Origin: Molossus alvarezi
Taxonomy: Eukaryota; Chordata; Mammalia; Chiroptera; Molossidae
Direction of reading: 5' to 3'
Assembly: GCA_037176705.1 (NCBI GenBank)
Contig: CM073886.1
Coordinates: forward strand, 22,677,501 to 22,741,500
Length of the DNA: 64,000 nt
Shown here: positions 22,691 to 34,265 of the stretch, piece after piece
Layout of the letters: each line of letters begins with the position of its first letter
Position numbering within the stretch: the first letter of the stretch is position 1
Program-made: the position numbers and the translations under genes
Notes under the pieces: generated by a model
Databases searched by the model: none
The model's input: the letters and a program-made list of their open reading frames with translations, nothing else
What the model was told of the DNA's origin: nothing

Positions 22691-25019
22691 TGAGTGCCTT
22701 TGGACAATAGGCAGGTCTCCTCAGTCTGTGCGGCCACCATGATGGTTTAGCTCTATCTTCTTTATAACAGCGGCATTAGGAAGCAGGACTGACCCCATTC
22801 TTCTAGTGATGCCCGTCTCAACCTTTTCTAAAGGGTACGTGCCCGCTCTGTAGGGCCCTTCCCAGCCTGGTCCCAATAAACTACCTTGTGACAGGTCCTA
22901 CTGCTGTGTCACCTTTGGGTGACAGAAGATGCAGGCTCCAGGGGCTCAAAGGGAAACTGAAAGGTGATATGAGTCAGGGATTCCAGAGGCTTGACCCAGA
23001 AGCTCCGTGCCAGTCCCAGTCAGGCCTTGCCTGAAAAGTTTCCAGCCTTCTTCTGTGATTACTGTAAACAGCCTAGAGGGCCCCTACCCAATCCCGCAGG
23101 CCAGGCTTCCCCTACAGGTGCAAGGTTTGTGGGAGGAGGCAGACAGCACTTTGCGGCCTAACGGATTCTCCAGGCACCAGCTGCTCAGGACAGCTGCATC
23201 TCACAGGAGGTCTCACCTTCTGAAGTCAGGCATTTGTAGCACCGCCCCCTACACACCCAGTCCAAGTCTTGGTTGCCACAGCTGACCACACACACCAGGC
23301 ATTTTCCTTCTTGAGATGGCCTCATGCATCTCTTTTGCATGTGGTTTCTTTAGAAAGAATCCCTCTCTTTTTTCCTCTGGGACCCTGCCTGTCTGGGCCC
23401 CCACTGCCCAAATATGCCTTCTCTTGTTTCCCTATTGCCTCTGCCATGTAGTTCATAATATAACTCAAATGTGGAAAAATTAGCTTTGCATGGTCGCCAT
23501 AAATTTTATATGAGTCACATTTAAATCAATAAAGTCTGTAGAAGGAACCAAGTTATCCTTATTATGAAGAAGTGGGGGTCAGTTTAAAGGGGCCTTGAGC
23601 GTTTAAGCACACCACCCTTTGTTAGAGGTGGAAAAAGTTGTCCACCTGTGGATCAACCAATGAAATAGCAAGTAACCTTTCACAGGTCTGGGCTCCCTCA
23701 GTATCCGGATGCCTTTGAAGTCTCTGCTTTCTTCTTGGGAGGTGTGATCAAGCAGAACCAGAACGAAAGTCAGATTTTCCATGACTTGTTTCTTCTTTGA
23801 AGAGTTGCTAATCTTTTTTTTTTTTTTTTTTAAGTTGGTAATCTTTTAAATGACATTTGGTTTCAAATGTGTGAGCTTGGGATCTTTGATGTAAATAGCA
23901 GGAAAAAGTGGGCGGTAATGTTATGGAACGTGGAAAGCCTGCCTTTTCTAGGCCATGCTTTAAGAGCAAAAACCAGAGAGAAGAAAGACAGGAAGAGCAG
24001 CGAGCAGAAGAGAGCAGAGAATGAACAAGAAAAAAGCCCCTGTGAGGGATCAAGGCTGTACAGGCCCTCATCCCAGCCTGGCCACATCATGTTCTAACCT
24101 CAGGTCCTGCCTATCGTCACCTCAATGGGACCTGTCATTCTCTCCATGGCCTGCTCTGTGCTGGGGGGAGTCCTGGGGTCGGGGTGGGGGGATTGAGTGG
24201 GCTGTGAGCCAGGCAGGAGGAGCCGAGGTGCTGCAGTTAGTTCGCCATGGGACTCCGGATGGTCAAGGAAGATGGGAGCTAGAAGCATGTTAATAGCGTA
24301 AGATAGGCTCTAAATGAGCCTTTGCTTCGGAATTTAATACGTGTTTTCCATTAAATTCTAATTATATAAATTAATTGTCCTTGTAAGATAACAAAACTAG
24401 GTAATTCCTGCCCCTCCCCACCCATCCCATCCACCTTCCTGGAGATAAGCGGGTTACAGTCATGTGCATATTCTTCCAGACCTGTCTCCCAAGAATGGGG
24501 ACCCACAGGAGAAATACAGGACCATGAACATTCTTATAAATTTATTTTTTATTATAAAAGTGTAATTCATTCACTGTAGAAATTTTAGAAACTAGAGATA
24601 AGCATTTTTTTTAAATCCCAAAGATAACCACATGAGTTTGTTTTACATAAACCAGGTCATTCTTCCCATGCAGTTAGGTAGCCTTCATTTTTCACACCTG
24701 CCCTAGGGGCATGCCTTTCCAGGTCATCAGCTGTTCTCAGCTGGACTCTTGCAGAGGTGGTACCTGAGAGAGTGTTTGGTGGTACACCTGTGAATATTTT
24801 GTCCATGTAAATGATTATGTCCTCTATTAACAGATGGTGCTAATTTTGCACTTATGTAAATGATACAAAGTTTCCTTTTAAGATAAATTTAAAAGGGAGG
24901 AACATAATTTAAGGAAAATATCAAATGGTGCAGAGGCTACAATTATGGAAAAATCTTTAAGGTGGTAAAGAAATGACTGAGGTTTGGGAAACACCATTTT
25001 AAGAGTATTTTTAAAAACT
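22691..25019. other. Unassigned sequence with poly-T near 23813-23832
   Basis: No gene. AT-rich text at about 24300-24620 may include decayed L1. The rest is unassigned. Confidence 0.4.
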
Positions 25020-25105
25020 GGCTATATAACACTCTATCGTGAGAGTCTGCCAAGATTTAGTTTCCCTGTATCCATGAGTTTTTCCATTTAAGTCCCCTCC
25101 CCCCG

Positions 25106-25140
<35 letters not shown>

Positions 25141-25380
25141 TTTGAACTTTTCTTTAGTTGAGTCTCTGTGAGACTGTAGTGTACAATTCTAGAAGTGGAC
25201 TTGCTGGTTCAAGAGCAAGCCCAGCTGGAAGGTTGTCCTTACTTATTGTCACCCTGTCCTCCAGGAGGCTGTGCCAGTGTGAGCAGTAGGGTAGATAACC
25301 AGTGGCTGTTTTCCTGATTTAAATTCACATCTGTAAGTGCCTCATGACCAGTTCCCTTATCTGAAAGATTTAATCAGTTC
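25020..25380. repeat. Old L1-derived remnant interrupted by (CA)n
   Basis: TAGTTTCCCTGTATCCATGA and AATTCTAGAAGTGGACTTGC, then TGGTTCAAGAGCA, resemble the common old-L1 sequence with AATTCCTAGAAGTGGAATTG. Strand not determined. Confidence 0.5.
25105..25137. repeat. (CA)n microsatellite
   Basis: About 16 uninterrupted CA units. Confidence 0.95.
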
Positions 25381-25954
25381 CCTTACCCTTGACAGATATC
25401 ATGCTCTCCCTGTGTTCTGGGGGCCTTCGTAAGTGCCTTTTAATATTTCCATTGTGTGTGTTAATCTTTAATTAGAATTTGATGTATCAGAAATATTTTT
25501 GAAAGGCTTACCTCAATTAATTTTATTCCCTGCCCTATTGTTTTTCATCTTTCTTTACCTGAATCATTAATGGCAAAGAGTGCTGACTTACAGGACTGCG
25601 TTCAGGGCTGTTCTAATTAACTTCCGAGGACGCTGTAAGTGATCCATCAGCTCTGGAAGGGCATACAGTGCCATGTATTTACTGATGTTTTCTCCTCATG
25701 CCCTCCCTGCTCATGAGAACCTCACCAGCTTTCTGGCCCCATTAGACATCTGTTTTGTGAATGGCCTAAAACATCTTACCCTAGTGTCTCAGAGTAAGAT
25801 GGGAAGAAGGATGTTGTGTTTTGTTTTGTTTAGAATTGATGGTGAGCTGCGAGTTCCTGGCATGTTAGTAGCAGATCATAAGCCTCTTCATCAAGGCTGG
25901 GTTCACTGTTGGGCAGGGTGTGGCCTTGGCCAAGTCTCCCTCCTCCGGTGATGC

Positions 25955-26115
25955 TGGAAGGCAGTGGCCTGCAAACTTTGCTGCAGAGTCACCTGGAGAG
26001 GTTTTAAGACTCCCCGTGCCTAGGCAGCAGCCCATATTCGTGAAATCAGACAGTCCAGGGGTGGGAGTTGAGTGACTCCACATGCAAACAAAGCATGGGA
26101 GCCAGTGCTGTAAGG
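25955..26115 (+). mobile_element. MER5A-like hAT-Charlie element
   Basis: CAGTGGCCTGCAAACTTTGC, AGAGTCACCTGGAGAGGTTT and CAGTCCAGGGGTGGGAGTTG follow MER5 order, ending GGGAGCCAGTGCTGTA. Confidence 0.7.
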
Positions 26116-27794
26116 TTTCACTGAGGCCTAGTGTGGTAACTAATAACAGGGTGCTCAGCGCCTACACCTCAAAAAAAAGAGTTGGTTTGAGGAGGAGGAG
26201 CGTCAGAAGGCAGATTCTGCTCTGCCCCCTCTCTGAGGGAGGGCCAGGTGGATCTGCATCCCGGAAAGGTTGCCTGGGCATCCCTGGAGCCCAGGAAGAA
26301 ACAGGAGGACCAAGGCGTAGGCAGTCCCTTTTCCAGGTTACCACCAGTTATCTCTCTGTCCTGGCCTGTGTAATGTCACTGCTGAGACCCCTTTGCCTGG
26401 GAGAATCATTCGTTCCTAAATAAGGGGAGCCAGGTCCAGCTGTGGCTTCTTTTATGAAGAGTACTGAATGCTGGACCTCATTGTAACCTGTAATTGTATT
26501 TGGGCTCCAACAGGTCTCCAGAGCAGGTTCGCAGGCTCCCCCAGACCCCACTTGCTTAGTCCGGAGTCCTGAGATCTGCACTGCCCATGTGCCCAGGCTG
26601 TCAGTGGCCCTCACTGTGAGAAATCCTGGGTCCCTCTCAAGCCATGTGTCTGAGCGACAGCCTTTGCAGTTGTTGACTGTCCCCTTCCAACTGCTAGGTG
26701 CGAGGGAGTAACTTTCCATCTCATTCGTTCCATGAGCCTTTCCTGCCCTGCCCTGACACTGTGCCCAACCTTGTGTGGAGGCCAGGATGCAGGGAAAATT
26801 GGGCAGTGGACACACCACACCCTACTTTGCTTCAGGGGTCAGGCTGGAGAGAAGCAGGCAGCCCAGGAGTAATCCCTACCCAGAAGTGAGATAGGCGTGC
26901 AGGCCCTGTCGGCCTTATTATTGTCCCTACTGCTCCAGAGAGCTGTGTGGGATATGTCCCTTTGTGGGATCTGCAGGGCCATGGCGATGTCAGGGCCCAA
27001 GGTAGGCTGCCCCCAAATATCCCACAGTGGCATATTGATTACTTTGAATTAAAGTTACTTGACAAGCAGCCAGTGTCAGAAGGGCATCTTGACCCTCCCT
27101 TGCCTCCTTGGATGCAGGAAGTAAATCTCTCTTTGAAAGGTGTCCTGTGCACTTGGAGGAGATGCCTTCATCACTAGCATTAAACAATACAGAGCCAAAC
27201 CTCTGTATCAGCAAGTCTTCCTGCCTCTTTTCTAATTTACTGCTTTGTTTAAATTCCTCATCTGTGAGCATCCAAAGCTTGCCTAGCTTTCTTTCTAATG
27301 AGCACTAACTTCCTTTTTTCTGTCAGTTTCTCACAAATTTATTGGGGTTTTTTGGTCTAAAAAGTTTTCAAAGGTGTCTGGTTCCATCATTTCTTTGAGC
27401 CCTATTTTATGATCTTAGCATCATATTGTGCTTCTATTGTGCACACACATTAAATTGTTAATCTAGTCTTGTGTCTGTTTTTTTGTTGTATTAGTCCAGC
27501 CATAGGAACTAAGACAGGGTTGGGGGTGGAATTCTCCCCCTCCCCAACAGCAGCTAAGGTTACGCGTGGGTTCTAAGACTCCCACATCGAGTGAGCCGAG
27601 AGCCAAAAGGACCTGTGGTCAGAGTGCCCCATTCCTTCCAGGGCAGGGAGCTCCCAGGCCCTGGATCACACTGCCTTGTGTCACCAAGGTTTCCTGAGAC
27701 AGGGCTTTTACCTGCAAGCTCCCAGCCAGAGAAGAAGCAGAGCCGTTTCCCACAGTCTCCCACAGCGGTCAGCGTCTCTTCTTTCTCTGGTTTC
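26116..27794. other. Mostly unassigned; possible LTR end near 27480-27525
   Basis: TTTTGTTGTATTAGTCCAGC and CATAGGAACTAAGACAGGG resemble a MaLR LTR end. Open frames at 26348-26818 lack any domain. Confidence 0.35.
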
Positions 27795-28000
27795 CTCTAG
27801 CCACGAGCCACATGTGACTATCTAAATACCAATTAATGAAAATCACATTAAGCTTAAATCAAACTAAAGATTCTGTCCCTTGGTCACACTAGCCTCCTTT
27901 CAGATGCTCAGTTGCCATATGTGGCTAACTTGAAGGAGGGTGAAATTTTCATTTGAACAGCCACATGTGGCTGGTGGCACCTCGGCTAGACAGTGTGGGC
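27795..28000. mobile_element. Non-autonomous hAT-type element (AGCCACATGTGGCT family)
   Basis: CGAGCCACATGTGACTATCT near one end, AGTTGCCATATGTGGCTAAC in the middle and CAGCCACATGTGGCTGGTGG near the other end follow a common mammalian DNA-transposon pattern. Family name not assigned. Confidence 0.5.
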
Positions 28001-28120
28001 GTAGAGCATTTCCATCTGTACAGGAGCTCTGTTGGGGGCGCTGTCTGGCAGGTGGGGATCACGTTGGGAAACAGGAAAGCACTGGTTTGGGAGTCTTTCA
28101 GGATACTGGCTCTGTAGTTT

Positions 28121-28353
28121 TGTTTGGTTTTGTTTTTTTTAATCCTCACCTCAAGGATTTGTTTTTATTGATTTGAGAGAGAGAGAGAGAGAGAGAAAAT
28201 GATATAAGAAACATCGATCAGTTGTCTCCCATACCTGCCCCGATGGGGGAATCAAACCCACAACCTGGTTATGTGCCCTGACCAGGAGTCAAACCTGCAA
28301 CTTTTTTTTGGTGTATGGATGACACTCCAACCAACTGAGCCACCTGGCCAGGG
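28121..28353 (-). mobile_element. Ves SINE, subfamily B, diverged
   Basis: Reverse strand: ends CACCTGGCCAGGGC, with CCAACTGAGCCACCTGGCCA, a GA-rich tract (28168-28197) and a T-rich tail. Flanks ACTGGCTCTG / ACTGGCTCAG suggest a TSD. Its CTCF-like segment is degraded. Confidence 0.88.
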
Positions 28354-28424
28354 CACTGGCTCAGTGTTTTTAACCCTGCTGAGCGTCAAGTACTCTTACC
28401 TGTGGCCTGGTGGCAGGTGAAGAA

Positions 28425-28545
28425 GTGATGATAAGAATAATAATATTTACTGTGCATCGACTGTCTGCTTGTTTATTCTTCAGTGCCTGGGAACTAAGTG
28501 CTGTTATTACCCCTCTTTACAGGTGGGAAAGTAGAGATCCAAGCC
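28425..28545 (-). repeat. MIR SINE
   Basis: AATATTTACTGTGCATCGAC and TGTTATTACCCCTCTTTACA, then GGTGGGAAAGTAGAGA. Confidence 0.65.
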
Positions 28546-29269
28546 TCTATTGTGGTTGAGCACCCAGCATATGACAGGAAGCAGAAACAGAGGGCCTTAT
28601 GATCCTTGTCCAGCCAGAGGGATAGAAGCATGGCTGCCCCAAGCTGCCTCTGCAGCCTGGCTGTCTTCTCCCTTCTTCTGCCCAAGGCTTATTCCTATTT
28701 ACTAGTGGAACACCTGACTAGCTCTCTCATAAAGAAAGCAGTTCCTGCCTTTTCTTTCCTTTTGCCTAAGAAATATGAATTTATGGCCTCCTAGCTCAGC
28801 AGACATGCTTTGTGCCTAGAAGGCACAGGGTTTCCAGTGCCCCGTGCTACAGCAAGGAGGTAGGTGTGCAGGGCGCCCAGCTCCTCATAGTCTGGGCTTT
28901 CTGGCTACCTATTTTTTCTTCCTTCCGTCCTGCCAACATCTCTCTCTTTAACCTTTTCTTTTCTCTTCCTGTTGGTGGATTTCTTCTGCCAAGAAATCAG
29001 CAAAGCAGTGATGTTCATGCAGCCTGGTCCAAATGAAGTTACCCTGGCTCTTGTTCTAAAACAAGCTGTGTCTTAATACAAGCGGTCAAACATTTCCCCG
29101 GCCAGTCTGGATTCTGACTGCATCATGTAGAGTGTGACCCACAAGAATCTCTCTAGGATCGGGGTTTGGTTTCAAGTGTATAGAAGAACTTGGACTTGAC
29201 TCATTATGGATATTTCCTGCCTGGGGTCCTGGGAATTGACCTTACTGAAAAGTCACAGCAGCACAACCT
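28546..29269. other. No recognisable feature
   Basis: No gene or named repeat. Confidence 0.45.
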
Positions 29270-29420
29270 CAGGCAAGTTAATAACTGTCAGGGTCTCAGT
29301 TTTCTCATCTGGAACCTGCAGATAATAAGAGTACCTTCTTCACTGGATTGATTTGAGTGCTTAGCACAGAGCCAGGCACTTGTTAAAATAGTCAGTAAAC
29401 TAACTGTTATTATTTGAAAT
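29270..29420 (+). repeat. MIR SINE 3' part
   Basis: CTCAGGCAAGTTAATAACTG, GGTCTCAGTTTTCTCATCTG and AGCACAGAGCCAGGCACTTG. Confidence 0.75.
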
Positions 29421-29435
29421 TAGCATAGATATGCC

Positions 29436-29560
29436 TTTGCAAGTGGAACTTTTGAGAAGTCTATTTGTAGGATTTGCAAATAGAACTTTCGAAACCAGTC
29501 TCTTTATTTTCAGGATTTGCAAATGAACTTTTGAAAAGAGTTTCTTTATAAGTAGGTTTC
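29436..29560. repeat. Imperfect tandem triplication, about 40 bp per unit
   Basis: Units start at 29436, 29473 and 29516 with TTTGCAA(G/A)T, followed by (G)AACTTTTGA(G/A)A-like text and a TTT-rich end. The boundaries create two copies of the palindrome ATTTGCAAAT (29472-29481 and 29515-29524). Older and less regular than the 617-832 minisatellite. Confidence 0.75.
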
Positions 29561-29639
29561 AAACACATTGCCTTCCCCTTGTGTTAGCAAAATTTATACA
29601 AATAGGTTTATCTAAGTTACTGTTTATGGTTTCTCTGCA

Positions 29640-29760
29640 TCTACCCGACTATGAGTTGCATGAGGACAGGAACCTTCTCTTTCACCCCTACATCCTGGTT
29701 GGTATCTGGGGCTGAGCTCAACACATAGCAGATACACAGTAAATATTTGTTGAATTAGTA
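29640..29760 (+). repeat. L2 LINE 3' end
   Basis: TATGAGTTGCATGAGGACAG, GAACCTTCTCTTTCACCCCT and CAGTAAATATTTGTTGAATT. Confidence 0.8.
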
Positions 29761-29771
29761 AATAAAGGAAT

Positions 29772-29900
29772 TGAACAATGGACATGGACAATAAAGGTGG
29801 GGACAGGGTGGGGAGAGAGAGGGGGAATCAGTGGGGGGAAAAGGAGAAACATCTGTAAAAAAAAATTAATTAAAAAATAAATTTAAAATATAAATAAATA
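29772..29900 (+). mobile_element. Short 5'-truncated L1-like insertion
   Basis: GACATGGACAATAAAGGTGG, a G-rich segment and AAACATCTGTAAAAAAAAAT, then an A/T-rich tail. It is flanked by the TSD AATAAAGGAAT (29761 onward, and 29901-29911) and sits in the 3' end of an L2. The text resembles a bat L1 3' end; the family call is inference. Confidence 0.6.
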
Positions 29901-29911
29901 AATAAAGGAAT

Positions 29912-30884
29912 GATTGGGAAATGTTGGTAATCTTTTTCATATCCTTAGTAGCCCTCTTTTTTATGTATAAGTTCCAATCTGGGTCTTAATTATAAACTTC
30001 CAATTAAAGACCTGAATTAAGTTTTAGTAAATAACCACAGGCAAAATCTTTAGTTCCCATGACAACCTTCACTTAGTCCCAGTTCCTGGGCATCTGTTTC
30101 CATTCCTTAGCATGGCTTTAATAAACAGCCCTTACTGTTGGGTTTCCAGCCTCTGCAGCCTCACCCCCACCAGCCCTTGTTCCCCGTACTTCAGCCCCAC
30201 CGAAGGACAGAAGCTTCCCAAACTCACATGTTCTCCCATGTCTCTTCCCCTGCTGACTTCAGCACATACTCGGAAGCCTGTGTGATGACCCACTGCCTTG
30301 AATGACCAAAGTAAACTTAATGAACGAATAAAGTTCCCTTTCTCGTTTTGTTCTTCATGAATTGAATAGAGAACTTTGTGTTCAAGTTCATTTTTAAAAG
30401 AAGAAAAACTTCAAGGGAAAAATAGTTGAGATTCTTGATTTTTATCTTGTTTGAAACATAGTTTAATAATTTAAAGAAGGCCTTCTGATTGGGTGTGTAG
30501 GATGTACAGAGTTAGGCTGATAAGAGTTAGTTTCATATTAACCATATCACTTTAAATCACATGCTTTGGAAGTGTTGTTGTTCTAGTGCCAAACATTTAT
30601 TGACACTCAGCTTAAGTACTAGAAATTAGAAACATAAAGCAAGCAATTTGGTGTGTGAAGTATACAGCTTTTGTTTAAGCCCAAAGGTATGGCTTGTCCA
30701 CCAGAGGTCTCCCATATTTTACTGCCAATGTTTGAAGTATACTGAATTCCCACAAGCTAATTAAAAATCAGACTGCTATGCCGGTAAGCATTCACTCTGT
30801 GAACTAATTTCTGCCAAACGGCCATAAATGTGTCCCCTGGTATGAAATTTAGACATTCTTTCCCATCAGAAAAGAGGCATGTGG
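29912..30884. other. AT-rich sequence with no recognised repeat
   Basis: About 30360-30880 shows no named family. Confidence 0.35.
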
Positions 30885-31025
30885 TTTAGTCCCAGCCTCT
30901 TCATTTGAGAAGAGGAAACTGAGGTCCATCCAGAAAGGTCAGTTGCCTTGACTAAGGCCTTGCAGCCTCATCAGTGCCCAGCTGGGATTCAAACCCAGGC
31001 CTCTTCTCACTCTCGGTTCACTGTT
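30885..31025 (-). repeat. MIR SINE
   Basis: AAGAGGAAACTGAGGTCCAT, TTGCCTTGACTAAGGCCTTG and GCTGGGATTCAAACCCAGGC. Confidence 0.85.
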
Positions 31026-31079
31026 CTCACCACACCCTGCTTGCTCTGGCTCTGCTGGATTCAGAGAGATTCTGTTATT

Positions 31080-31215
31080 TCTCAGTGCCAGGCACTGATC
31101 TAGCTCTTTGCGAATATCACTATCTTCACAGCAACCCTGGAGGGAAAGTTCTGGTATAATCAATCCCATTTACTGAATGAGATACCTGAGGACCAGTGTG
31201 CTGAGGACCCACACT
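31080..31215 (-). repeat. MIR SINE
   Basis: GTGCCAGGCACTGATCTAGC, TTCACAGCAACCCTGGAGGG and ATTTACTGAATGAGATACCT. Confidence 0.8.
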
Positions 31216-31361
31216 GAGCAGTCTGGCCCCTCCCTGCATGACTGTGCTGCCCCAGGGCATAAGACCCAGAAGGGGCAGACATAGAGGGAAGACCCACATG
31301 ATGGGCAAGGGAGACCATGTGGACACCCCTTCTGCCATTCCAATCAAGATGAGGCAAACAG

Positions 31362-31611
31362 CCCTGGCTGGTTTGGCTCAGCGGTTAGAGCGTCGGCTTG
31401 AGGTCCAGAGAGACCCGAGTTCAGTTCCCGCTAAGGGCACGCACCTCGGTTGCAGTTTGTCCCCCGGCCCTGGTTGGGCATGCAGGAGGCAGCCACTCGA
31501 TGTGCCCTTCCATGTCGATGTTTCTCTCTCTCTCTCTTCCTCTCTCTCCCTCCCACTCTATCTGAACAAAAAATGGAAAAATGTCCTCGGCTGAGGATTA
31601 AAAAAGAAAAG
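31362..31611 (+). mobile_element. Ves SINE, subfamily A, full length
   Basis: CCCTGGCTGGTTTGGCTCAG head, complete body, ATGGAAAAATGTCCTCGG and an A-rich tail. It has an exact 16-bp TSD, AAGATGAGGCAAACAG (31346-31361 and 31612-31627), implying a recent insertion. Confidence 0.95.
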
Positions 31612-31769
31612 AAGATGAGGCAAACAGCCTGAAACCCCAAAGTGTTGGTGGAAAATGGGAGGCTAGCACTGGTCCAGGAAGGGTCAGATGCAGGAGCATA
31701 TCAGAGAGGAGTCCATGAGCCTTCTGGAGATGGACAACAGTTTGATTTGGGTTGAAGCGCCGCTTTCCT

Positions 31770-32310
31770 CTTCTGCTTGACAATTTCTGGGCTTCTTTCA
31801 GGATTCAGTTAAAACATCACTTCCTGCCCTGGCCAGTTTTGCTCAGCGGTTAGAGTGTCGACCTGCGGTCCGGACAGACCCGGGTTCGGTTCCCGCTAAG
31901 GGCACGTACCTCGGTTGCAGTTTGTCCCCGGCCCTGGTTGGGTTGTGCGGGTGGCAGCCACTCGATGTGTCCCTTTCACGTCGATGTTTCTCTCTCTCCC
32001 TTCCTCTCTCTCCCTCCTACTCTATCTGAACAAAAAATGGAAAAATGTCCTCGGGTGAGGATTAAAAAAAAAAATCACTTCCTGCAGGAAGCCTTCCCTA
32101 ACCTCTGGGCTGTGTCAGTAGCCCCTCTTCTAACCTTCTACATCCCCCTGGCCTTCCTTTGCAGTGACCTTTGTCACACTGTAATGTAATGGTCACTTGT
32201 TTGGTCTCCTCTGCTGAATAGGAGCTGGTGAGGGGTGAGATTTGCCTATCTCTGTGGTCTCCTTTGCCAAGCACATAGTCCAGCATAGAGGAAAGTGCCA
32301 CAGAAATGCT
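31770..32310 (+). repeat. L2 LINE 3' fragment split by a Ves SINE
   Basis: TTTCAGGATTCAGTTAAAAC before the SINE, then CAGGAAGCCTTCCCTAACCT and CACATAGTCCAGCATAGAGG after it. The SINE at 31828-32073 interrupts it. Confidence 0.75.
31828..32073 (+). mobile_element. Ves SINE, subfamily A, full length
   Basis: Complete copy with an exact TSD ATCACTTCCTGC (31816-31827 and 32074-32085), inserted in an L2. It is about 216 bp from the end of the previous Ves and in the same orientation. Confidence 0.95.
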
Positions 32311-32839
32311 TGAATAAAAAGTCTGAGACAGTAAGAGGGACAGGAGGTGTAAATAGTTCTATCTACAAAATCACTTTCTTCCACCGACTGGCCTATCTCA
32401 AGGCGAGGATCCAAGTTGGATATTAGCAGAGAGAACATTTCCCATGCAAGAAGGGCCTTGAAGGCCAAGCTCAGAGCCACTGACCCGAAGAGCTCCCTGA
32501 AGTTTAGCCAGCATGTGAGGATGCACCATTCCCCCACAGATGCCCGTGTGGCACCCACATATGCCTTCTCTAGTGGCATTAGCAATATTAAATCCCCGGG
32601 GGTTTTAACACTGGGGAAAACTCTAGCTGTTGTTCTCTCCCAGGTGGAACCCCCAACCCATTCCACTCCTCCCCTGCCCAAGAAGGGAGAATTTGCTGGG
32701 CCAGAATCTGCTCCCTAGAATACCTGTGTGCACTTTTCTGATGGTGTATCTTAAAGAGGAAATCCAAGGGAAGACTGGCTCTGTCTTCAAGAACCTGTTA
32801 TCCAGAGGAAGAAAGGAGACATGCCCACATGACCCATGC

Positions 32840-32965
32840 AGAGAAAAATCACAAACTTTCTCTGAATCTCATCTCATTTTCTCCTCACAGAATCCCTATG
32901 ATGTAAGTGGTGTGTACATTTTTCAGATAAGGAGACTGAGGCTCAGAAAGGTCTCCCAGAGCAGG
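32840..32965 (-). repeat. MIR SINE
   Basis: TTTCAGATAAGGAGACTGAG then GCTCAGAAAGGTCTCCCAG. Confidence 0.75.
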
Positions 32966-33999
32966 GATGTCTCTACCCTCCTTCATCCCTGTAGTCCAGT
33001 TCCTGGTGCCTGGTAGCCAGCAGGCGAGTACTGGGAGGAGAGACTGGTGGAAGAATAAAAGAAGGAAGGGAAAGGCAGGACCTTGATCCAAGCCTAGGTC
33101 AACTTAGCCACATCTTGTGGAGGGGCCCAGAGCAGAGAAATTATGGGGGCGGGGGGAGAGGCAGGAGTGGGGGCACAAGGGCTCCTAAAAACCAGGACAT
33201 CTCTATCTTCAGCTGCTGGGCTGCAGGAAGGAGGAAGCTACTGCAAGTCATCTGCATTAGACTGTCTTGCAGTGCATAGTTTAGTGAAGAACTTAGGTAT
33301 TCAAATCTTTTCTTGGAAATCTCAAGTATTCCATTCGGCTGCCACAGAGTTAGGTAACTTTATTTACTCATGCTAAACAGGGCCATTTTCAGAGAGGAAA
33401 TTATGCAATGTCCTATGCAAATGTGGCATTCCGGGGAGAGTGAGTGTAGAGATAAGTGTGGTCACCAGTGCATTATAAAGATCAGATCGCTGTGCCTTGG
33501 TGGCAGGCTGTGTGTCACTTGATAAGGGGATATGCCAGGCTCTACTTGGAATTGCTGCTCATTTGGATTCTGTTTCTGGTAATTGTGTTTTCACCGAGTT
33601 GTCTATATGTGAACTTTGTTTAGTGCGAAGAAGGAACAAGGAATAAAGCTTTTGCAAGTTGCCCATCCTTATGTAGATTTGAGCAGAGGGAGGTGTCTCA
33701 CACATGTCTGGACATGTGGCAATAAGAAAATTCAAATTCTCAGTTTTCCCAAGAAGAGAATTTTTTGAAATTTTCCAAGAGGGAAAGATGAAGATGTGAT
33801 GGGTTTTCTTGGCTCCTTTGTGAAAATTGGTTACATTATTTTACTAGCCATGGTGTTTCAAGCAAGAGGAAGGAAGTAGTCATGGAAAACCCCATCCCCT
33901 GGAAGCAGGTGGCGCTGAGCTGAAGCCCAGCACCGTCCCCAAGCCTCAGGCTCCTGACCTGAAAACGGCTCTTTCACATATCTACACCTCTATTCAGCC
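32966..33999. other. Repeat-poor unique stretch
   Basis: No repeat family recognised over about 1 kb. Contains a CTCF-like word at 33906-33916. Confidence 0.35.
33901..33919 (+). promoter_or_regulatory. Candidate CTCF-like site outside a recognised SINE
   Basis: GCAGGTGGCGCTGAG matches the conserved core (YAGRKGGCRS) of the CTCF motif, but the upstream CCAS part is mostly missing. Motif match only. Confidence 0.3.
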
Positions 34000-34140
34000 A
34001 TCAACCCACCTTTCCTTTTTTTTTGTTTTTTTGTGTTGTTGTTTTTTTTTTTTTGATGCATTGCAAAGTAAATTGTAGACATCAGTAAGTACCCTTATTC
34101 CTAAATACATGAGCATGCATATCATGAAGTAGAGCCATAA
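34000..34140. repeat. T-rich tract plus old L1-derived text
   Basis: Poly-T/GTTT tracts followed by TGCATTGCAAAGTAAATTGT and AGACATCAGTAAGTACCC, as in old L1s. Confidence 0.55.
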
Positions 34141-34149
34141 AGTCATTTG

Positions 34150-34265
34150 TCATTTTATTACCCTGGCCTACAGATGAGGCAGCCGAAGCGAAGTCATGTG
34201 CCCAGGGTCAGCACAACTAGAGTGGCAGAGTTACAGCTCGACTCCAGGCAGCCAGCCCCCAGGCC
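34150..34265 (-). repeat. MIR SINE
   Basis: CTACAGATGAGGCAGCCGAA, TGTGCCCAGGGTCAGCACAA and ACTAGAGTGGCAGAGTTACA. Confidence 0.8.
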
